From NCBI GenBank assembly GCA_019635435.1, contig JAHBZM010000001.1, positions 3,224,001 through 3,288,000 of the forward strand: a stretch of 64,000 nucleotides of DNA, in the 5' to 3' direction. Numbering within the stretch: position 1 is the stretch's first letter; the number at the start of each line of letters is the position of its first letter. Shown here piece by piece: positions 48,401 through 58,691 of the stretch. Under the pieces are notes generated by a model. It was given only the letters and a program-made list of their open reading frames with translations, did not search any database and was not told the origin of the DNA. Source of the stretch: Ramlibacter sp. Its GTDB lineage: Bacteria > Pseudomonadota > Gammaproteobacteria > Burkholderiales > Burkholderiaceae_C. The position numbers and the translations under genes are program-made.

Positions 48401-50690
48401 CAGCCAGGGTCTCGGGCACCAGGGGCTGCAGGTGAATGTGCGCCGGCAAGTCGGGGCATGGCTGGTTGGTGTAGAGAAACACCTGGGCGCGATCCCCGGA
48501 ATGGGCCGCGAGCACGCGGCGCAACAGGCTCTGGTGCAACTGGCCCGCCACATAGGCGATGCGTGGCCGCCGATCAAACACCAGCGGGCGCTGGGGCTGC
48601 GGCAAGCGGGCAAGGCCGCTGCGCACCTTGAGGCTGCGGTACCAGTGACGGGCCTGCAGGGCCAGCCCCGCGATGTCGGACCCCGCGCTGAGCGACGCCG
48701 CATACAGCGTGGACAGCCCGGTCCACGGGTCTTCGTCAAGGTCGTCCGTAGCGATCTGCGAGAGATTCACCAGGCTGGACTGCCCCTGCATGTAGTTTGC
48801 TTCGAGCAGGGCCTCGCGCAGGCTGCCGCGCAGCAACTCGGCGGGCACCAGCGGCAAGAGTGCGCGCGCTTCACGGCTGCCCAGCCCGGCCAGGCGCAAG
48901 GTGACCTTGATGGCGTCCGCCGCATGCCGGTCCCGCCGCAGCAGGTGGGCACAGGCCTCGGCCGCCCCCGCCTCACCCGCCTCGACCATCAGGCGCGCCT
49001 TGAGCAGCAACGCGGGCGGCCAGTCGGCTCGTTTTGTGAGCAGGGCCTGCACGCCGGCCAGCGCGGCACCGAACTGGCCACTGCGCCGCTGCGCCTCGGC
49101 CAGCTCCAGTTGAGGCACGGGGTTCTCGGGCTGGATTTCGGTGGCGCGCAGAAAGGCCAGCTGGGCCTGAGCCGGCCGGGCTGCGTTCAGCATCACCCAG
49201 CCCAGTTGCCGCAGCCCGTCGACGCGGTCTGGTGCCAGCCGCAGGGCGTGCGTCACCGCGAGTTCAGCGTCGGCCAGCCGCCGCTGGCGCAAGCGCACCT
49301 CGCACAGCGCGCGCCAGGCTTCCGCCGAATCCGGTGCGTGCGCCACCGCGCGCTCGGCCCAGCCCTGTGCCTCGGCAATCTGGTTCGCATGGGCGAACAC
49401 GAAAGCCGCCTGGACCTGGGCCGCGCTGTCGCCGGGCAGGCGCCTCACCAGCGCACGCACGGCTTCGACAGCATGCGCGACGTTGCCCAGATCCAGCGCC
49501 AGCCAGCCCTGCATGCGCAAGGCTTCAATGTGGCCCGGGGCCATGGCAAACACATGCCGCAGCGTGCGCTGCGCCATCTGCAGACGGCTCCGCCGCCACT
49601 GGGCCACGGCCAGCAGGCGCCGCAGCTCCACAGCCCCTGGCTGCCGCCGCAGGCGCCTGAGCAAGACAGCACGCGCGGCCTGCAGTTCGCCCAGGTCCAG
49701 CAGCACCTGCGCCATCAGGTCCTGGGCAGCCAGGTGGCCGGGGTCCTGGTCCAGCAGCAGGTCCAGCAGCCACCGGGCTCCGGCAAACCGGCCCAGCTCG
49801 CGCTGGACCCGCGCCCGCCGAAGCAGCACGTCGGCCATGGCCGGCGCCACGGCTTGGGCCCGGGCCAGTGCTTCATCCGCCTCCTCCAGGTCACGCAAGT
49901 CGTGAAGCACGCCACCCAGCAGAGCCCAGGCCGCGGCCCGCTGCGGATGGGCCTGGACGAGGTCACGGGCATTTCGCCTGGCGCCCTCCAGATCGCCTCG
50001 GCTGCGGCAGCGACGGATCAGTTCAGTGAGCAGCTCCGCATCGAGCGGCCACTGGTCCAGCGCCCGCTGCAAGACCGAATCGGCCTCATCCCTCTCCTGC
50101 AGTTCGAGCAGGCACTGCGACAGGTGCAGGTGCAGCCGGGCCTGCTCGGGCGCCGCCGAATGAAACGCCTGGATCGCCTCGCGGTAGGCCTGGATGGCGG
50201 GAGCATGGAACCCTCTTTGCTGCTGCAGCCAGCCCATCTGCATCCAGCGCTGGGGCAGCTTCTGGTGGGCCATGGCGTGGGCCGCCCAGGCAACCGCCTC
50301 GTCCAGCCGACCCAGGTCGTGCAGGGCCCAGGCCAGGGCATGGGCGGCCTCGTCGAGCGAGTCGTCCAGTTCGCAGGCGCGGCGAAAGGCATCGGCCGCG
50401 GCGGCCGTGTCGCCACGCTGCTGGTGAAGGTAGCCGGCATACCAGTGCAAGGGGGCATGACCAGGCGCCTCATCAAGCGCGGGCAGCAGAACGGCGGCGG
50501 CTTCGTCGCCACGGCCGGCCTGGATCAGGAAAAAACCCAGGGCGGCGCTGGCCTGGCTCGGCGGGCGGCCGCCGGCACATGCCTGTCTGGCCTCAAGGAT
50601 CGCCGCCTCCAGATCGCCCGCGGCAAAAAGCTGCCACCCCTGTCTGACGCGTTCCAGCGCGGAGGGCCCGGCACTCATGATGCCGGTCAC
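45480..50690 (-). CDS. giant TPR + GT41-like + GT2 + GT4-like glycosyltransferase fusion
   Basis: A 1736-residue cytosolic protein. Residues about 1-690 are TPR helical repeats (for example EEADEALARAQAVAPAMADV). Residues about 700-1095 form an OGT/SPINDLY-type GT41-like domain (PRIAYVAGQLHQSLLRRV, then VFFHPFMPHAGYLEWLGRID and SFPGNGGLSLLDPLWMGVPV). About 1097-1330 is a GT2 domain (LSVIVVLFNQAGLSRRTL, acceptor-side HLVFLNSDA). About 1360-1736 is a GT4-like domain (VLFLENEVPHMFKGGGLPRA, APVRFAGGVPAKVIEAAASG). It starts at GTG 50690, coupled to the upstream gene by GTGA; ATG 50678 is an alternative. GT41 enzymes glycosylate proteins in the cytosol, so it may modify a protein and then extend the sugar chain. 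Confidence 0.88.
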   Translation of the reverse strand: MTGIMSAGPSALERVRQGWQLFAAGDLEAAILEARQACAGGRPPSQASAALGFFLIQAGRGDEAAAVLLPALDEAPGHAPLHWYAGYLHQQRGDTAAAADAFRRACELDDSLDEAAHALAWALHDLGRLDEAVAWAAHAMAHQKLPQRWMQMGWLQQQRGFHAPAIQAYREAIQAFHSAAPEQARLHLHLSQCLLELQERDEADSVLQRALDQWPLDAELLTELIRRCRSRGDLEGARRNARDLVQAHPQRAAAWALLGGVLHDLRDLEEADEALARAQAVAPAMADVLLRRARVQRELGRFAGARWLLDLLLDQDPGHLAAQDLMAQVLLDLGELQAARAVLLRRLRRQPGAVELRRLLAVAQWRRSRLQMAQRTLRHVFAMAPGHIEALRMQGWLALDLGNVAHAVEAVRALVRRLPGDSAAQVQAAFVFAHANQIAEAQGWAERAVAHAPDSAEAWRALCEVRLRQRRLADAELAVTHALRLAPDRVDGLRQLGWVMLNAARPAQAQLAFLRATEIQPENPVPQLELAEAQRRSGQFGAALAGVQALLTKRADWPPALLLKARLMVEAGEAGAAEACAHLLRRDRHAADAIKVTLRLAGLGSREARALLPLVPAELLRGSLREALLEANYMQGQSSLVNLSQIATDDLDEDPWTGLSTLYAASLSAGSDIAGLALQARHWYRSLKVRSGLARLPQPQRPLVFDRRPRIAYVAGQLHQSLLRRVLAAHSGDRAQVFLYTNQPCPDLPAHIHLQPLVPETLAESCAANRIDVVIDAGGLHPFEGQFALLHAYARRLAPVQMGWLGCWGPAGGLFDALLADAVSVPEHQEACYDEEVCRIQGGQWCWDPPASAPAVGAPPVLGRGSVTFGVTARSLKLGAACLDAYACIVAGSPESSIRFMGEVAGDWPLRREILSRMQAHGVSEGRVFFHPFMPHAGYLEWLGRIDLVLDSFPGNGGLSLLDPLWMGVPVVTLAGGWAGARQGASVLHALGMPGWVADTVDDFCALALKLAADVPGLAAHRRGLRARILDSALVDGRRVASQIEAICAQLKERRCGDGVVDSLKAHTRLQAQKALDAWLRLPRTVDLPGLGVQGVPDLSVIVVLFNQAGLSRRTLQALADQSGVNFETLIVDNASADRTPELLACLKGARVIRNEQNTGFLLAARQGAEAARGRHLVFLNSDAILLEGALAHACEALDSDPGIGALGGRVVLTDGGLQEAGNVVFANGLAGGIGRGEDPFGHAALASRATDYVSGVFLVTPAAVWRMLGGFDEVYAPAYYEDTDYCLRVWRAGLRVVYEPTVLLEHLEWGSATGDSATRLMDRNREVFRQRHAAQLKGQPRPQALPLDGDRWRSPEDQVRRPRVLFLENEVPHMFKGGGLPRARLMLQALADWPVTLFPLWTLHDDWRAVYRSIPRSVEVALGHGLAGLEAFLERRRGVYDVLLVSRPPNLQAIEPLRQRRPELFAGMRLVYDAEALFALREIAMAGVQRRPLTRQAAQARIDAEMALAAGASDVLVVSQRDARYFEAAGHRVEILSHSIAVRRHAPGLAGRRGLLFVGALHPGTPNEDGLLWFIREVMPLLRERLNEPPVLSVVGVCLSDAVMAQSGSHVRVLGPQEALEPHYDAARVFIAPVRFAGGVPAKVIEAAASGIPAVASALLVRQLGWRDGLDVVGARDARAFAAAVARLLEDDAAWQRQQAAAWEQCALRYSPELFAQALHRVLGRAAGGSVQEVP

Positions 50691-51712
50691 GCCGTGTGGC
50701 CGGCCAGCAAGCCCAGCAACCGGGCCACGATCAGCGGCGTGGCCGCCGCGTGCCCCAATGCATGCGAGCGGGCCGCGGCACTGTAAGCGTCATGCCCGGC
50801 CATCAGCCGGCGCAGCGCCGAGGCCCAGGCCCAGATCGGCGCATGCGGGTCCACCAGCAGGCCGCCCGCCCCCACGGTCTGGGGCAAGGCACCACGCTGG
50901 CTGGCCAGCACGGGCAGACCGTTGAGCTGGGCCTCGATCACGGTGCGGCCAAACGACTCTTCCCACACCGAAGGCATGAGCAACAGGCGCGACTGGGCGA
51001 ACAGGGGCCGCATGTCGTCGGTCGGCCCCTGCCATTCCACATTGCCCAGGGCCTGGGCGCGGTTGCGGCACATCTGGCGCCAGTTGGGCTCCAGATGCCA
51101 GCTCTCGACCACCAGGAACTGCACATCGGGGCACTGCGCGGCCAGCGCAAACATGATCTCGACGCCCTTGATCGGCGTCGGGTTCACAAACAGCACCTTG
51201 GAGCCGCTGCCGGCCGCCATGTAGCCTTCGGGCCGGACCACCGGCGGGATCACTTCGCAGGCCAGGCCGCACAACGCACGCCAGCGCGCCGCGGTGAAAT
51301 CCGAATTGGCGAAATACAGCAGCGAGGGGTCGGCCATCAGCATGCCGCGTAACTGGTGCACTTCCACGTTGTGCAGGTAGACCGCGGTGGGCCGGCCGGT
51401 TTCCAGGCTGGCCAGCACCATGGGGGCCAGCGCGGTCCCGCTCTGGACCACGATCGCCGTGGCATCCCACGCGGCGGCCACCAGGGGAAGGACACGCTGC
51501 GGCGAGGCGGCGCGCATGCAGAGATAGCCCAGTGCGCTGTCGCTGCGCGCAAGGGCATCCTGCCCCCCGGGTTCTTCGCCCGCCAGCCCGCACAGCACGG
51601 CGGCCTCGGCGCCCGCCATGCCAATGGCCAGGCACAGGTCATGGGTGGTGGTCTGCAGCCCGCCCTTGACGTCAGGCAGGTGGGGATAGTCAGAAACGAA
51701 AAGGACGCGCAT
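50687..51712 (-). CDS. GT4-type glycosyltransferase
   Basis: A 341-residue GT-B enzyme. The N-terminal Rossmann half starts MRVLFVSDYPHLPDVKGG. The C-terminal half has the family blocks VLFVNPTPIKGVEIMFALA and LLLMPSVWEESFGRTVIEA, the sugar-nucleotide contact region with the EX7E-type pattern. The donor sugar cannot be read. It is coupled to the giant glycosyltransferase gene by a 4-base overlap and lies 55 bases downstream of the FecR-domain gene. Confidence 0.88.
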   Translation of the reverse strand: MRVLFVSDYPHLPDVKGGLQTTTHDLCLAIGMAGAEAAVLCGLAGEEPGGQDALARSDSALGYLCMRAASPQRVLPLVAAAWDATAIVVQSGTALAPMVLASLETGRPTAVYLHNVEVHQLRGMLMADPSLLYFANSDFTAARWRALCGLACEVIPPVVRPEGYMAAGSGSKVLFVNPTPIKGVEIMFALAAQCPDVQFLVVESWHLEPNWRQMCRNRAQALGNVEWQGPTDDMRPLFAQSRLLLMPSVWEESFGRTVIEAQLNGLPVLASQRGALPQTVGAGGLLVDPHAPIWAWASALRRLMAGHDAYSAAARSHALGHAAATPLIVARLLGLLAGHTA

Positions 51713-51767
51713 GCGGACTCAGCGCCTCATTTCGCCGGCCGCCGCGGCATTGTTGCGAACCGCACGC

Positions 51768-52577
51768 TCAGGACACAGGCGGTGGCGGCAAGCTGCCCAG
51801 AAGGTCCTTGAACGTCGGCTGGAAGTTGTTGCCGCCAGAACCAGGCGGTGGCGCACTCACCCGGTCGGGGTCGATGTTCTGGACGCCCGGGCTGGGCGCG
51901 GGTGGCGGCCCCGAAGAGGGCGGCGGTGGCGGTGGCGGGTTGTTCTGCTGCTCGAACCGGTTCAGCAGGCTGGTCAGCTGGCTGGAGGAAATCCGCTGGG
52001 GTCCCGAGACGCCGTTGCTCCCTCCGGTCAGGCCAAAGCCCGGCCGGGTGATGGTCTGGGTGTCGCCGGAGTTGCCCGACATCGTCATGTGGTTGCCGAA
52101 CAGGAAGGTGCCACTGGTCGTCTGGCCATTGTTCTCGATCGCGCTGATGCCACCGCGGATGCCCACCGTGGCCGTGTTGGTGCGCACCACGGTGTCGCGG
52201 CTCTTGCTCAGGAAGCCCCCCACCACGCGCAGCAGGCCCTTGGTCATGTCGACCAGCAGGTTGCCGTCCTGGGTCTTCTTGTCAAACCGGTACTCGGCGA
52301 TCACCACCTCGGAGTTGGGCCCCAGGGTCATGGCCGACTGGTCCGAGAACAGCACATGCATCGACTGGTTGGGGCCGGTGGTCAGGCGCTGCCCCCGCGT
52401 TCCATCGACGTAGATGGCGGTGCTCGATGAACTGGGTGACGCGCCCTGCGTCACGGTGGTCAGGACGCCGGTCTGGCGGCCGTTGACAGGGGTCGCCGGC
52501 TGGGCCAGGGCCGTGGGCAGCGTGGCGCTGGTCAGCGCCGCTGCCAGCCACCAGTCTTTGTGAATGGGCGGGCTCAT
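51768..52577 (-). CDS. FecR-domain periplasmic protein
   Basis: 269 residues with a signal peptide (LAAALTSATLPTALA). The FecR-type domain covers about 35-150 (AIYVDGTRGQRLTTGPNQSM, then MTLGPNSEVVIAEYRFD and VVRTNTATVGIRGG). The C-terminus is Pro/Ser-rich, with a run of seven prolines, and ends LPPPPVS. There is no membrane helix, so it is not a FecR sigma regulator but a free periplasmic or surface protein of the type often paired with outer-membrane barrels. Next upstream is that barrel gene (10-base gap). Confidence 0.84.
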   Translation of the reverse strand: MSPPIHKDWWLAAALTSATLPTALAQPATPVNGRQTGVLTTVTQGASPSSSSTAIYVDGTRGQRLTTGPNQSMHVLFSDQSAMTLGPNSEVVIAEYRFDKKTQDGNLLVDMTKGLLRVVGGFLSKSRDTVVRTNTATVGIRGGISAIENNGQTTSGTFLFGNHMTMSGNSGDTQTITRPGFGLTGGSNGVSGPQRISSSQLTSLLNRFEQQNNPPPPPPPSSGPPPAPSPGVQNIDPDRVSAPPPGSGGNNFQPTFKDLLGSLPPPPVS

Positions 52578-52587
52578 CGTTTACTCC

Positions 52588-53952
52588 TCAGAAGCTGCGC
52601 ACCACGGCGCCGGACAGCGTCGTGTTCTTGTACCGGAAGTTCGGCAGGTTGGCCTGGTTGCGCGTGTGTTCAAGCGACAGCAGCAGCGACCACGACGGCG
52701 CCAGCGGCATGGAATGGCCGACACCCAGGCGCCACTCGCGGTCCTTGTGGGTCTGGGTGGGGCTGACGGACGGGTCCGCCGCGCCATAGGTGCGGTTCAG
52801 CCCGCCCAGCCACACGGAAGTCGTCCAGTACTGGCCCTTGCTCACCGGGCTCGCGTAGGACATGGAATAGGTCACGCGGAATTCCCGGGAGTCGAAGTCG
52901 TAAATGCCCTGCCCCGCGCGGTTGCTGCTCAAGCCCCCCTCCGCGATCAGCACCTGGCCCGGGCGCACCTCATGGCTCACCCGGCCGCGCAGGCTGTAGA
53001 GGCGCCCATTGAGCTGGTTGGCCGCGGGCACGTCAATGCGGTTGGCAAAGGTGCGGTCCTGGCCGTCCAGCGTGAAGGTGTACAGGGTCTTTTCGCTCTG
53101 GCGCCAAGTCAGGTCCAGACCCAGGCCCTGGTTGCGCAGGTACTGGTGGCCCTGGGCCGTCACGTTGGAAAAGATCACATGGGGGCGGATCGTGAGCCCC
53201 GACAGGGTGTCCGGCGCGGGCTTGAAGCGCACGCCGGTGTTCAGGTCCAGCACCAGCAGGTCATAGGGCGTGGTGGGCGTTGCCGTGAGCTGGCTGCCCG
53301 ACGACGAACGGTAGTCCGCCAGGTAGGCGCCAAAGCCAGTCACGATGGTGGCCGAGTTCTGGCGCTCCAGGTCGTAGGCGTGCTGAAAGCGCAGGCCCAC
53401 ATTGATGTCGTTGTCGGACCGCGGCGCCTGGTTGGCGGGCACGGGGCCCAGCACCCCACCGGACAGCACCTGGGCGCTGTCGGTCCGGTACATGGAGTTG
53501 GTCTGGTGGCGCAGGCCCAACACCAGCGCACCGCTCCACTGGGAACGCTGGTTGCGCTTTTTCACTTCGGCCAGCAGGGCCTGGGCAAAGCCCAGCTTCT
53601 CGCCCTGCAAGCGGCTGTCGGCCAGGGCCTGGCCCAGCATGGCTTCGGACATGGCATACGAGCCCAGCCGGAAATACAGGCTGGCGATGTCCACCCGCAG
53701 CTCGGGGCTGGCGTCGGGGTTGAGCAGCAGGCGCTCAAGGGCCGCAATGCCGCCTTCGTAGTTGCCGGCCTGCACCAGGAACTGCGCGTACTTGGACCAC
53801 AGCGACAGGTCCTGCGGCTGCTGGAGAACCTGGCGGAAAGCCTCGTCAGTCTGGCGTTCCAGCGGCGTGGCGCCATCGGTCTGCGCCGCGGCACCGGCAC
53901 AGATGACCAGCCCGGCGACACCGCCCAGCCCCAGGCGGCGTGTCTTGCTCAT
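52588..53952 (-). CDS. TPR-containing outer-membrane beta-barrel protein
   Basis: 454 residues from ATG 53952; ATG 53967 is also in frame. A signal peptide (LGLGGVAGLVICAGAAAQ) is followed by TPR-like helices to about residue 140 (SLWSKYAQFLVQAGNYEGGI). From there the chain is alternating amphipathic strands, such as GALVLGLRHQTNSMY and FTLDGQDRTFANRIDV, ending in a C-terminal Phe (GAVVRSF), the signal for BAM insertion. TPR plus barrel resembles the layout of Slam-type surface exporters, but homology is unproven. First gene of the leftward glycan operon. Confidence 0.78.
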   Translation of the reverse strand: MSKTRRLGLGGVAGLVICAGAAAQTDGATPLERQTDEAFRQVLQQPQDLSLWSKYAQFLVQAGNYEGGIAALERLLLNPDASPELRVDIASLYFRLGSYAMSEAMLGQALADSRLQGEKLGFAQALLAEVKKRNQRSQWSGALVLGLRHQTNSMYRTDSAQVLSGGVLGPVPANQAPRSDNDINVGLRFQHAYDLERQNSATIVTGFGAYLADYRSSSGSQLTATPTTPYDLLVLDLNTGVRFKPAPDTLSGLTIRPHVIFSNVTAQGHQYLRNQGLGLDLTWRQSEKTLYTFTLDGQDRTFANRIDVPAANQLNGRLYSLRGRVSHEVRPGQVLIAEGGLSSNRAGQGIYDFDSREFRVTYSMSYASPVSKGQYWTTSVWLGGLNRTYGAADPSVSPTQTHKDREWRLGVGHSMPLAPSWSLLLSLEHTRNQANLPNFRYKNTTLSGAVVRSF

Positions 53953-54134
53953 GGGCAGATGCAGCATTTTTGCAGCCCCTCATCGTGGTTTGGAAACAAC
54001 CTCAACTATAAACGCAGCAGGGTCTTTGCCCCCCTGACGGCGCGCCTGCCCCGTCCGATCCATGCCGGGCCCGGGCGAAGAAATCCACTGGCGCGTGAGT
54101 TTTTCCACACAAAGGGGGCCCGCCAGCCGGCCCC

Positions 54135-54140
54135 TACAAT
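54135..54140 (+). promoter_or_regulatory. candidate -10 element of the methyltransferase at 54168
   Basis: TACAAT, 27 bases before the ATG at 54168. The same hexamer precedes dnaE here and lies upstream of the gene starting at 43704 (minus, 43734-43729). No clear -35 was identified. Confidence 0.35.
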
Positions 54141-54167
54141 TTGCCCGAACTCCACCGCTGGACCCGC

Positions 54168-54842
54168 ATGCACCCCACCGCCCTGGACAACGGCCGCCTG
54201 TTTTTCGAGTGCTACCTGGCCACGCGCCCCGGTGCCACGGTGATCGAGATTGGCTCGCAGGACGTCAACGGCTCGCTGCGCCCGCTGGCCCCACCCGGCT
54301 GCCGCTACACCGGGCTGGACTTTGCGGCCGGCCCCGGCGTGGACCAGGTGCTGGACGACCCCTACCGCCTGCCGCTGGAGGCCGGCTCGGTTGACGCCGT
54401 GGTCAGCAGCTCGTGTTTCGAGCACATCGAATTCTTCTGGCTCATGTTCAACGAGGTGCTGCGGGTGCTCAAGCCCGACGGGCTGTTCTACCTGAATGCC
54501 CCGTCCAACGGCGAGTTCCACCGCTACCCGGTGGACTGCTGGCGCTTTTACCCCGATGCCGGCGCGGCGCTGGTCCACTGGGCCCGGCGCTCGGGCTACA
54601 GGCCGGTGTTGCTGGAATCGTTCACCACCCCCCAGCGGCTGGACATCTGGAACGACTTTGTGTCGGTCTACCTCAAGGACGAGTCGTGCCTGGGCGCGCA
54701 CCCGCAGCGCATGCTGGACCGCCTCACCCACTTCAGCAACGGGCGCCGGCATGGCGCCGATGGCTTGCTCAACCCGCAACGCGAGACGGAAGACCTGGCC
54801 ACCCTGAGGCAATTGAGCGGCAGCGCCAAGCCGCTGGCCTGA
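54168..54842 (+). CDS. class I SAM-dependent methyltransferase
   Basis: 224 residues. Motif I is TVIEIGSQDVNGSLRPL, then the acidic YTGLDFAAGPGVDQVL, and a loop DAVVSSSCFEHIEFFWLM followed by LKPDGLFYLNAPSNGEFH. The last block is typical of glycan or lipid-A-type methyltransferases. I chose ATG 54168; a TTG at 54141 would add nine residues. The gene faces away from the TPR-barrel operon, across 200 bases that hold both promoters and no other gene. Confidence 0.84.
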   Translation: MHPTALDNGRLFFECYLATRPGATVIEIGSQDVNGSLRPLAPPGCRYTGLDFAAGPGVDQVLDDPYRLPLEAGSVDAVVSSSCFEHIEFFWLMFNEVLRVLKPDGLFYLNAPSNGEFHRYPVDCWRFYPDAGAALVHWARRSGYRPVLLESFTTPQRLDIWNDFVSVYLKDESCLGAHPQRMLDRLTHFSNGRRHGADGLLNPQRETEDLATLRQLSGSAKPLA

Positions 54843-54925
54843 GCGCCGCCGGGCCGCCCCAAGGCGCGAAGGCCCCTCGGGGGGCAGTGACCCACGCAAA
54901 GCGGGGGAGCGTGGGGGCTCTGAGA
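54843..54925 (+). repeat. GC-rich Comamonadaceae-type hairpin repeat
   Basis: Follows the methyltransferase stop. It contains two hairpin-forming parts: GGCCCCTCGGGGGGC, and a second one joining CCCACGC to GCGTGGG around AAAGCGGGGGA. I recognise the layout (CGGGCCGCCCCAAGG.., then CCCACGC and GCGTGGGGG) as an intergenic element common in this family's genomes; this is memory, not a search. It lies between genes that converge and may serve as a bidirectional transcription end. Only one copy is in the window. Confidence 0.55.
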
Positions 54926-54935
54926 TCTGGCCAGC

Positions 54936-55811
54936 TCAACGCTTCAGCGCAGCGACCAGCAGTTCCCTCAGCCGGGCATAGGCCTTGTCGCGGGCCGCCG
55001 GGTTGGGGCCCACATGCACGCCCTGCCCCGGGTTGACGCCGTTGGGCACGTCGGCGCGCACACGCACTTGACCCACCGGGCTGTCGAAGTCGTGGTAGCT
55101 GTCGGGGTAGACATTGACCTCGGCGCCCGCCGCCTGGCCGAGTTCAATGCAAGGCCCCGGCGGCGTCCAGTCGTCCAGCGCGCCGAGCATCAGCGCCAGC
55201 CGCGTTGACGACCGGTAACCCGACTTGAGCGGCGCACTGCAACCCGGGTAGAACGCCACGGCCACGGCCGGTGGGCTGGCCAGGGCTTGCACGTCAGCGC
55301 GGGTGGCGTCGGTGGCCGACAGCACCGCGCTGCCGCCGTGCGACCAGCCCAGCAGGGCCACGCGCCGCGCATCGGCCCAGGGCTGGGCGGCTACCCAGGC
55401 CAGGGCGCCCAATGCATCGGCGCGGCGCTCGGTCTGGTCGATGCGGCGCTGGCCGATCTTCTGGGTGCACAGGCTGGTCTCGCCGCGCGGCGTCAGGCTG
55501 TCGGGAAACAGCACGTTGTAGCCCTCGCCCACCAGCAGGTCGGCCATGGCCTGGTGACGTGCATTGAGCTGGCCCTTGCGCGCGCCCGTGGTGGCGTAAA
55601 GGCCGCCGCAGCCATGCAGCGCAATCACCGTGCCGCGCGGCGCAGCCGCGGGGCCTTCAGGCTGGAACAGCCAGCCATTGAGCGCGGTGCCATCGCGGCT
55701 GGGCAAGGTGATGGCCTGCGGCGGCGCAGCCAGCGCCGGCAAAGGGCCCCCAACGCCCCCCAGCCCCAGAAAAATGATCAAAAAGGCTTGGAGTCCAGGC
55801 TGGGCGGCCAT
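54936..55811 (-). CDS. alpha/beta hydrolase, dienelactone hydrolase-like, secreted
   Basis: 291 residues. The nucleophile is in GWSHGG, the acid probably in GALDDWTPP and the histidine in YHDFDSP, giving a Ser-Asp-His triad. The N-terminus is a hydrophobic signal-like stretch (AFLIIFLGLGGVGGPLPALA). Its first ~14 codons, including the ATG, lie in repeat copy E, so the start or signal sequence has been supplied or replaced by the repeat. The family hydrolyses small esters or lactones; the substrate is unknown. alaS follows upstream on the same strand. Confidence 0.82.
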   Translation of the reverse strand: MAAQPGLQAFLIIFLGLGGVGGPLPALAAPPQAITLPSRDGTALNGWLFQPEGPAAAPRGTVIALHGCGGLYATTGARKGQLNARHQAMADLLVGEGYNVLFPDSLTPRGETSLCTQKIGQRRIDQTERRADALGALAWVAAQPWADARRVALLGWSHGGSAVLSATDATRADVQALASPPAVAVAFYPGCSAPLKSGYRSSTRLALMLGALDDWTPPGPCIELGQAAGAEVNVYPDSYHDFDSPVGQVRVRADVPNGVNPGQGVHVGPNPAARDKAYARLRELLVAALKR

Positions 55812-55833
55812 TGTGCGCTATCAAAAAAGGAGT
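55770..55833 (-). repeat. dispersed hairpin repeat, copy E (start of hydrolase gene)
   Basis: On the minus strand it begins ACTCCTTTTTTGATAGC, then ACAATGGCCGCC as in copy A, the core CCTGGACTCCAAG and a T-rich end containing TTTTGATC. The ATG of the hydrolase is in its ACAATGGCC block, and the hydrophobic residues AFLI of the leader come from its T-rich end. Confidence 0.85.
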
Positions 55834-55862
55834 GATTCAGCGCCTGACCCCGGCAGCACGCC

Positions 55863-58514
<2,652 letters not shown>

Positions 58515-58579
58515 GGTGGTTCTGTGGGCCTGAAGCCCGCGCTGGCAGCGCGTCAATGCTTGATTCAGCTCAACATTCG

Positions 58580-58585
58580 ATTATA
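58580..58585 (-). promoter_or_regulatory. candidate -10 element of alaS
   Basis: TATAAT on the minus strand, a perfect consensus hexamer, about 66 bases upstream of the alaS ATG. I saw no good -35 at 16-18 bases. It lies in the AT-rich middle of the alaS-gabD intergenic region (58515-58691), which also has the repeat pair GTTAA at 58654 and 58662 facing gabD. Confidence 0.55.
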
Positions 58586-58691
58586 AGTTTGAGGCCCTCC
58601 TCACACCGCACAAGGTCTTGAGACAGCGCTATGCTTGAAAGCTGGCAAAATTAGTTAACAGGTTAAATAACCAATCCCCGGAGACCCGCCC

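Noticed and set aside
48207..50786. A long open frame antisense to the giant glycosyltransferase
   Set aside because: Shadow frame caused by GC-rich codons of the TPR region.
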